Assembly (NCBI GenBank): GCA_003154055.1
Contig: PMCH01000116.1
Location: 6,219 to 15,449, forward strand
DNA length: 9,231 nt
From: Acidobacteriaceae bacterium
GTDB taxonomy: Bacteria; Acidobacteriota; Terriglobia; Terriglobales; Acidobacteriaceae
Direction of reading: 5' to 3'
In this document: piece by piece, positions 1 to 5,257 of the stretch
Layout of the letters: each line of letters opens with the position of its first letter
Numbering within the stretch: position 1 is the stretch's first letter
Translations under genes and position numbers: made by a program
The notes under the pieces: generated by a model
What the model saw: only the letters and a program-made list of their open reading frames with translations
Told to the model about the DNA's origin: nothing
The model's database searches: none

Positions 1-1409
1 GGCAGCGCCGCGTCGAAGATGTTGTAGCAGTTGATCCACACTGTTCCGGCCCGCAGCAACGCCGCCGTCCGGTGAGCCTTTGAGACGTCAGCCGTCCAGA
101 TTCCAGCCGCCAGCCCGTAGATGCTGTCGTTGGCCCGGGACGTCAGTTCGTCCGGATCGTCAAACGGGATCGCCGCCACCACCGGCCCGAAGATTTCTTC
201 CTGCACCACTTTCATGTTCTCTTTCGTGTCAATGAGCACCGTCGGCTCCACAAAGTAGCCCTTGTCGCCGACCTGCTTTCCGCCCGTCACCGCCGTGGCG
301 CCTTCCGACATCCCGAGTTCCATGTAGCCGCACACCCGCCGCAGCTGTTCCTCGGAAACCAGCGGCCCCATCGTCGTCTCCGGATCAAGCCCCGATCCGA
401 CTTTGATCTTCCTGGCCTGTGCCGCCACTCCCTCCACCACGCGGTCAAACGCCGGCCGCTCCACATACAGGCGCGATCCCGCGCAGCAGCATTGCCCCTG
501 GTTGAAGAAGATCGCGCTCGCTGAACCCGCGATCGCCGCATCGAGGTCGGCGTCTTTGAACACCACGTTGGGAGACTTGCCGCCCAGTTCCAGCGAGACT
601 TTTTTCAGATTGCCCGTCGCGGCATGCACAATCAGCTTGCCCACTTCGGTCGATCCTGTGAACGCGACTTTATCCACGGCATCGTGCGCCGCCAGCGCGG
701 CGCCCGCGGTTTCGCCGTATCCCGGCACGATGTTCACCACGCCGTCCGGGAACCCGGCTTCCGTGATCAGTTCGCCCAACCGCAGTGCCGTGAGCGGTGT
801 CTGCTCGGCCGGCTTCAAAATCACGGTACACCCCGTCGCCAGCGCCGGACCCAGTTTCCACGCCGCCATCAGCAGCGGGAAATTCCACGGGATAATCTGC
901 GCCACCACTCCCACCGGCTCGCGCAGCGTGTACGCCAGATACTTCGCGCCCGGCGTGTACGGCACCGAGAGCGGGATCGTCGTCCCTTCGACCTTCGTCG
1001 CCCATCCCGCCATGTAGCGGAACAGGTCCACGGCCAGCGGGACGTCGGCCCCCCGGGCAACCGTCAACGGCTTACCGTTGTCGAGCGATTCCAGCAACGC
1101 GAACTCCTCCGTGTTGGCCTCGAGCAGGTCGGCCAGCTTCCAGATCAGCCGCCCGCGCTCGGACGCGGTCATGCGCGGCCAAGGCCCGCTGTCAAAGGCC
1201 CTGCGGGCTGCCTCAACGGCCAGGTTAACGTCCGCGCGGTCGCCTTCCGCGACGTGCGCCAGCACTTCTCCCGTGGCCGGGTTGTAGGTGGGGAAAGTCT
1301 TGCCCGACGCGGCATTCACCCACTTGCCGCCGATCAGCATTTTGCGCGGCTTGTTGATAAAGTCGCTGACTCGGGGATCGATGTTGATTGGATAAACTGC
1401 GACTGCCAT
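1..1409 (-). CDS. NAD+-dependent aldehyde dehydrogenase (ALDH1/2-like), 3' end cut by window edge
   Basis: This gene encodes a soluble enzyme that oxidises an aldehyde to its carboxylate using NAD(P)+; the substrate cannot be told from sequence. The frame is open from ATG at 1409 to the left edge, giving 469 complete residues of a family that usually has about 490-500, so only the extreme C terminus is missing. Visible ALDH signatures are PWNFP (Asn about residue 176), LKPAEQTP (the Lys and Glu that bind the cofactor ribose, the Glu favouring NAD+), LELGGKSP (general base Glu274), FFNQGQCCCAGSR (nucleophile Cys308, middle Cys) and EEIFGPV. The 34-residue spacing of Glu274 and Cys308 matches ALDH2 (268/302). 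The last residues, VWINCYNIFDAAL, are the conserved run just before the missing tail. A strong GGGAGGT ribosome site lies 5 bases before the ATG. It is transcribed divergently from the FMN reductase gene. I see no frameshift or lost catalytic residue. The family call is secure; the exact substrate class is not. Confidence 0.96.
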   Translation of the reverse strand, partial: MAVAVYPINIDPRVSDFINKPRKMLIGGKWVNAASGKTFPTYNPATGEVLAHVAEGDRADVNLAVEAARRAFDSGPWPRMTASERGRLIWKLADLLEANTEEFALLESLDNGKPLTVARGADVPLAVDLFRYMAGWATKVEGTTIPLSVPYTPGAKYLAYTLREPVGVVAQIIPWNFPLLMAAWKLGPALATGCTVILKPAEQTPLTALRLGELITEAGFPDGVVNIVPGYGETAGAALAAHDAVDKVAFTGSTEVGKLIVHAATGNLKKVSLELGGKSPNVVFKDADLDAAIAGSASAIFFNQGQCCCAGSRLYVERPAFDRVVEGVAAQARKIKVGSGLDPETTMGPLVSEEQLRRVCGYMELGMSEGATAVTGGKQVGDKGYFVEPTVLIDTKENMKVVQEEIFGPVVAAIPFDDPDELTSRANDSIYGLAAGIWTADVSKAHRTAALLRAGTVWINCYNIFDAAL

Positions 1410-1609
1410 AAAAACCTCCCTATTCAGGTCGTCTTCCAAAAGACAATTGGACGAGGCGGGCTTGAGCGTGGGAATAGTAATCCCGGGGCGGGCTGGAAGG
1501 CAACCCGCGATTATTCCGCCAGCAATCTCGACGGCGGCTTTGTCCTGCCCAATGACCGAATGCATCAGGCCTCGGTTTCAAGTAAAGTTCATACTCCGAG
1601 GCAGAGAGA
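1410..1609. promoter_or_regulatory. Divergent intergenic region between aldehyde dehydrogenase and FMN reductase genes
   Basis: This 200-base non-coding stretch must hold the promoters for both flanking genes, which point away from each other. No convincing -35/-10 pair is visible on either strand. The ALDH side has a clear Shine-Dalgarno site (GGGAGGT on the minus strand). The reductase side has GAGG at 1598-1601, 8 bases before its ATG. A short inverted repeat, TCCAA-7 bases-TTGGA (1435-1451), lies about 26 bases upstream of the ALDH start. It could be a repressor operator but is too short to rely on. Confidence 0.5.
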
Positions 1610-2167
1610 ATGGAAACACTTTACATTCCGGTTATTCTGGGCACGGTGCGGCAGGAACGCATGAGCCATCCGGTGGCAAGGCTAATGACGGCGGAGTTGG
1701 CCAAGCGAGACGGTGTCGAGACAGAATTGATTGATATCGCCACCCTGCCGCTGCCGACCAATAATGCGGGCGAGGCCATCAAAGACCCGGCGTTCTCTTC
1801 CAGGATGACCCGCGCCGATGCACTGGTGATCGTCGCTCCAGAGTACAACCACGGCTACAGCGGAATGCTCAAGCATGTGCTGGATAGCTGTTTGAAGGAA
1901 TACATCCACAAGGCGGTGGGGATCGTGGGCGTTTCGGCGGGACCGTTCGGAGGCGCGCGGGTGATCGAAAACCTGTTGCCGGTGATGCGCGAACTCGGCC
2001 TGGTGACGATTTTCTGGGACGTGAATTTCGGCAACGTGCGCAAGTTGTTTGACGCTGACGGAAAGCTGCTGGATGAGGCGTTCATCAAACGCATCGACAA
2101 GTTTCTGGGAGAACTTGTCTGGATGGCGAAGACGCTGCGCTACGGCCGCGAAAACGTAAAAGTGTAA
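1610..2167 (+). CDS. NADPH-dependent FMN reductase (flavodoxin-like fold) family protein
   Basis: This is a 185-residue cytoplasmic flavoprotein of the NADPH-dependent FMN reductase family (PF03358 type), which reduces FMN, quinones or related electron acceptors with NAD(P)H. The flavodoxin-fold hallmarks are a beta strand followed by the FMN-phosphate loop GTVRQERMSH (residues 11-20), the strand ALVIVAPEYNHGYSGMLKHV (71-90) with the family's PEYN motif, and a third loop, GIVGVSAGPFGGARV (104-118). Its length is normal for the family. The start is supported by GAGG 8 bases upstream. It is transcribed away from the aldehyde dehydrogenase, and the shared upstream region allows coregulation of two redox enzymes, though this is only an inference. 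It ends 14 bases from the stop of the convergent receiver/ATP-grasp gene, with no recognisable terminator between them. The true electron acceptor (azo dye, quinone, chromate, flavin) cannot be read from the sequence. Confidence 0.92.
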   Translation: METLYIPVILGTVRQERMSHPVARLMTAELAKRDGVETELIDIATLPLPTNNAGEAIKDPAFSSRMTRADALVIVAPEYNHGYSGMLKHVLDSCLKEYIHKAVGIVGVSAGPFGGARVIENLLPVMRELGLVTIFWDVNFGNVRKLFDADGKLLDEAFIKRIDKFLGELVWMAKTLRYGRENVKV

Positions 2168-2181
2168 AGCTTCCCCGCCGG

Positions 2182-5178
2182 TTACTTTCCGCCGGGATGC
2201 GGAGTATATCCGGGCTTGAAGATCATGCCCTCGCGGGTTTTGCCGTTCATGACAACGAGCAGCGGGTCAGAAAAACTAAGATGGCGAACACATCCCTGCT
2301 CCTCCGCCGCCGTCTGCGATGCGAGCCATTCCCAATCCACGGAGCCTTCGCCGGCGTCGGGATTCACGGTGAAGTAGCCGACCTGGAACGAAGTGAGATT
2401 CTGAAAAAAGTGGCTGCCTTGTGAGGGGATGACGCGAAAATCGCGGAACCCCGCCTCGACAATCACGCGCGCCCCGGAAATCTCGTCCCACTCAACCGGG
2501 ATGCCAAGCCACGGATCGTTCGATCCCCAACGACCGACACCGATCAGCAAGTAAGGACGGTTGGCATCGGTGAGCCGCGCGTTGAAGTGGGACACGGCTT
2601 CGGCGACCTCCTGACTGCGTCCGCGCTCGAAGCGGTGGAAGTCAACGACTACGACGTCGCACAGATTCTGGATGCGTCCGTTGCCCAGAGCCTTCGTGCT
2701 CTGGCAGACAAGTTGGGCTGGATCCACATGCTCCAGCCGCAGATCCTCTTCTTCCCGCGACAACACAAGCGGGCGGATCTGTAGGAAGCCAAACTCGGCG
2801 GACTCGCCCGGATGACGCGGCAGGCAGACGGCAAACTCGATCTCCACCGGTTGCCCAAGCGCGTCCTCGCCCACTCGCGAGAGCTGGTCGAGGATCGAAG
2901 CAAGCGGAAACACTTCTTGCTTCAGGACGGGAGCGAAGCTCACGACGCGGACTCCGGGACGGCTGAGTCCGTCGTACACCGCATCGTTATCGCGGGAGTA
3001 AGTGGAACCCACGGCCTGAAGGGTGCCATCGGCCTCGGCCACCTGCAAACCAAAGCTTGCCTCGCGCAATTCCGCCATTGGGTCCGAGTTCTCCTGATGG
3101 TTCAACTCCAGCGCCCAGAAATCGAGTTGCGAGTTGGCGAGGATGTCTTCGACCGTGGAGAACTGAACCAGATGCCGCGGATATCGCGGACAGAACGTCA
3201 GGCACCTGCCACCTTCGACAACCGCCCGGCCCATGCCCAGAGCGGCGGCGGCAATCCCGTCCTCGGATGCCATGGGCGGGATGGGATAGAAGTTCCGCGA
3301 CCGCACAACGCCGGAGAAGTCGGGGTAGAAGCGCTGGCCGTGAACCGCTCCCACCACCTGCTGGAGAATCACGGCCATCTTCTCTTCTTCCAGGCGGAAG
3401 GGAGTGGCGCGAACGTAGGCTTTGGCGTGCTGGCTGAACGTGGAGGCGTAGATGCGCTTGATGGCTTCGGTGAGGCGCTCGAAACGCACCTGAATATCGG
3501 GTTGCTGGTTGGCAAGCATGAAGGTCTCGTACACGCCGGTGAAAGGCTGGTATTGCGAATCCTCCAGCAGGCTCGACGAGCGGACGGCCAACGGATAGGT
3601 GACTTCCGACAGGAAGGCGGCGAGGTCGTCGCGCAGAGAAGCAGGCAGCGCAGCGTCCAGGAACCTGCGCTGGATTTCGGCGTCGTCGTCGCAATGGATG
3701 GCGAAGTCGAGCAGATTATTTTCGGCGAGGAAACGATCGAATACGTCGGTGCTGATGACAACGGCCGGGGGCACGGCGATCTTGATGCCGGGAAAGCGGC
3801 GAGAGAAACGGCGTTTATAAAGAAGATGACGCACAAAGGCGAGGCCGCGCGCCTTCCCTCCCAACGAGCCGGCGCCGATGCGGAGGAAGAAAGCGTCGCC
3901 TGACTTAAACGTCGCGGCGTTAAAGTCGCCGATCAGGATTTCGTTCTGTTCGTGGCGGTAGTCGTTGATCGAATCGATGAGGTCGTGCCGCAAGGCTTCG
4001 AGGCTGGGGAAGTCGGAAACCTTGCGGGGCCGGAGCTTCTGGGATAACGCAAACTCGGTTCGTGCCGTAAGCCAGCGCGAGAAATGGTTGCGCTGGCTGT
4101 GATAGGCGATGCTCTCGGCTGGAACTTTGTGCAACTGCTCTTCGAGCGCATTCATGTCGCTGGCCCGCGCGACTTCGACACCATCGGGCGTACGAAATAC
4201 AAAGTCACCGAAGGCGCATTGCTGAGTGAGGAGCTTACGAAAATCGCGTAGAAAAGTCGGGGACCGCTTCTGCAGGAAAGCCAAGCCTTCCGCATGGGCG
4301 CGCAACTTGTATTCCGTGTGGCTGGAATGGAGAACGATGGGGACGTCCGGGACGGCCTCGCGGATCATCTGCGCCAACTGGAATCCCGCATCGATGGCGG
4401 GCTCGCCGCCGCGGGGAAACTGCACATCGGAGACGACCGCCAGCAGGTTGTCACGGTACTGCATGACCTGCTGGGCGGCGTCTTCGTAGTCGGAACAAAG
4501 CAGGATCTTGGGCCGGGCGCGCTGCCGCACCAGTTTGTGCGCCACGTTAATGCCCTCGCGGATCACGCGGCGCGACTGGGAAATGAGTTCCGTATAAATG
4601 ACGGGAAGAATCGAGGAGTAATACCGGATGTTGTCTTCAACGACCAGCAAGACCGGCACTCCGACGGCGCGAGTGTCGTGGAAGACATTCCGCTTGTCCT
4701 CGATGTATTTGACGATCGCAATCAGTATGCGGGCATTGCCCTGCCAGAGAAAGATGCGATCGATATCGGTGACGCGGTTGCGGGCCACGAAATTCTTGAC
4801 TTCGCGGTAGTCGTAAGCGAGGACTACGACGGGAATGTCGCGGCCGGACTTGTGGATCTCGTCGGCCAACTGGGCGGCGTTCATTTCGCCGACCGCCAGG
4901 TTGGTCACGATCAGATTGAAACGAGGCTGGGAGCGGACCAGATCCAACGCTTCGGAACAGCTGGACACATGGGTGATGCCGGGGATCTGCTGGAGGTTTA
5001 GTTCGCGCGACTCGCCGATCAGAAGTTCATTGAGGCGACCGTCTTCCCGAAGAATGAAAGAGTCATACAAGCTGGAGACGAGCAGGATATCCTGCACGCG
5101 GAAAGGCATCAGGTTGTCGAAACCTTCGAAGGTTTCCTCGGCGTCGAGGATCGGCCCGGTTCCGGGGAACGCATTCAT
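2182..5178 (-). CDS. Double-receiver / PEP-synthase-type ATP-grasp fusion protein without the phosphohistidine and PEP domains
   Basis: The product is a 998-residue cytoplasmic protein. Residues about 28-165 look like a degenerate receiver: strands DILLVSS, FNLIVTNL and IPVVVLAY, with Asn93 near the usual phosphoacceptor Asp position and no Lys after strand 5. Residues about 174-315 are a second receiver with the acidic pair Glu181-Asp182, phosphoacceptor Asp251 (VVSDVQFP), Ser285/Ser286 and Lys304, but with an unusually long insert after strand 1. Residues about 430-810 are the ATP-binding domain of the pyruvate phosphate dikinase/PEP synthase family: GSLGGKARGL (438-446), AVRSSSLLED (531-540), FTGVYETF, MAVILQQVV (601-609), LGMGRAVVEGG (647-657), VEIEFAV (778-784) and LQIRPL (799-804). 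The swivelling His domain and the C-terminal PEP/pyruvate barrel are absent. In their place is a domain (about 811-998) with GVGRWGSNDPWLGIP and PSQGSHFFQNLTSF, which I recall from related uncharacterised proteins. Automatic annotation would probably name it PEP synthase, but it cannot do that full reaction as built. The likely role is signalling or phosphotransfer; substrate unknown. No Shine-Dalgarno site precedes the ATG. Confidence 0.85.
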   Translation of the reverse strand: MNAFPGTGPILDAEETFEGFDNLMPFRVQDILLVSSLYDSFILREDGRLNELLIGESRELNLQQIPGITHVSSCSEALDLVRSQPRFNLIVTNLAVGEMNAAQLADEIHKSGRDIPVVVLAYDYREVKNFVARNRVTDIDRIFLWQGNARILIAIVKYIEDKRNVFHDTRAVGVPVLLVVEDNIRYYSSILPVIYTELISQSRRVIREGINVAHKLVRQRARPKILLCSDYEDAAQQVMQYRDNLLAVVSDVQFPRGGEPAIDAGFQLAQMIREAVPDVPIVLHSSHTEYKLRAHAEGLAFLQKRSPTFLRDFRKLLTQQCAFGDFVFRTPDGVEVARASDMNALEEQLHKVPAESIAYHSQRNHFSRWLTARTEFALSQKLRPRKVSDFPSLEALRHDLIDSINDYRHEQNEILIGDFNAATFKSGDAFFLRIGAGSLGGKARGLAFVRHLLYKRRFSRRFPGIKIAVPPAVVISTDVFDRFLAENNLLDFAIHCDDDAEIQRRFLDAALPASLRDDLAAFLSEVTYPLAVRSSSLLEDSQYQPFTGVYETFMLANQQPDIQVRFERLTEAIKRIYASTFSQHAKAYVRATPFRLEEEKMAVILQQVVGAVHGQRFYPDFSGVVRSRNFYPIPPMASEDGIAAAALGMGRAVVEGGRCLTFCPRYPRHLVQFSTVEDILANSQLDFWALELNHQENSDPMAELREASFGLQVAEADGTLQAVGSTYSRDNDAVYDGLSRPGVRVVSFAPVLKQEVFPLASILDQLSRVGEDALGQPVEIEFAVCLPRHPGESAEFGFLQIRPLVLSREEEDLRLEHVDPAQLVCQSTKALGNGRIQNLCDVVVVDFHRFERGRSQEVAEAVSHFNARLTDANRPYLLIGVGRWGSNDPWLGIPVEWDEISGARVIVEAGFRDFRVIPSQGSHFFQNLTSFQVGYFTVNPDAGEGSVDWEWLASQTAAEEQGCVRHLSFSDPLLVVMNGKTREGMIFKPGYTPHPGGK

Positions 5179-5187
5179 GCAGGGATG

Positions 5188-5193
5188 AGTATA
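5188..5193 (-). promoter_or_regulatory. Candidate -10 box (TATACT) for the receiver/ATP-grasp gene, suggesting a leaderless transcript
   Basis: On the minus strand TATACT matches the TATAAT consensus at five of six positions and ends 9 bases before the ATG at 5178. A start site 6-7 bases downstream would leave about three untranslated bases, and no ribosome-binding sequence is present between the box and the ATG. No good -35 hexamer is visible; the expected position falls in the stem of the preceding terminator. The gene needs a promoter close by because a strong terminator ends upstream transcription here. Confidence 0.35.
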
Positions 5194-5195
5194 TG

Positions 5196-5230
5196 AAAAA
5201 AGAAGCGGGGTGGATGTGATTCCACCCCGC
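5196..5230 (-). terminator. Rho-independent terminator of the FecR-type gene
   Basis: A perfect 10-base-pair stem (GCGGGGTGGA paired with TCCACCCCGC, 5205-5214 and 5221-5230) with a 6-base loop is followed, reading on the minus strand, by the T-rich run TTCTTTTTT (5204-5196). It begins 27 bases after the stop codon of the FecR-type gene and ends 17 bases before the ATG of the next minus-strand gene. On the plus strand no T-run follows the stem, so it acts for minus-strand transcription only. Confidence 0.93.
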
Positions 5231-5257
5231 TGATATCAGCCACTGGTTTTACTATCG

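Noticed and set aside
1494..1509. GG-N10-GC spacings in the ALDH/reductase intergenic region as sigma-54 promoters
   Set aside because: They match few other consensus bases and would give leaders of about 90 bases or more; they illustrate how often this spacing occurs by chance.
403..1664. Long plus-strand frames (204 and 346 residues) opposite the aldehyde dehydrogenase
   Set aside because: They are antisense to a gene with all ALDH catalytic motifs. Their translations are Arg/His/Ala-rich with no family resemblance, as expected from GC-rich codon bias on the other strand.
2175..2195. CCGCCGG repeated twice between the convergent reductase and ATP-grasp genes
   Set aside because: The copies are direct, not inverted, so they form no terminator hairpin; the sequence is partly coding.
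2812..3903. 363-residue plus-strand frame opposite the receiver/ATP-grasp gene
   Set aside because: It is a shadow of the ATP-grasp coding region, where minus-strand motifs are clear. No ribosome site or recognisable domain was seen.
5229..5240. Perfect 12-base palindrome GCTGATATCAGC after the FecR-type stop codon
   Set aside because: It overlaps the terminator stem and lies downstream of the gene; with one copy and no partner site it is more likely chance than an operator.
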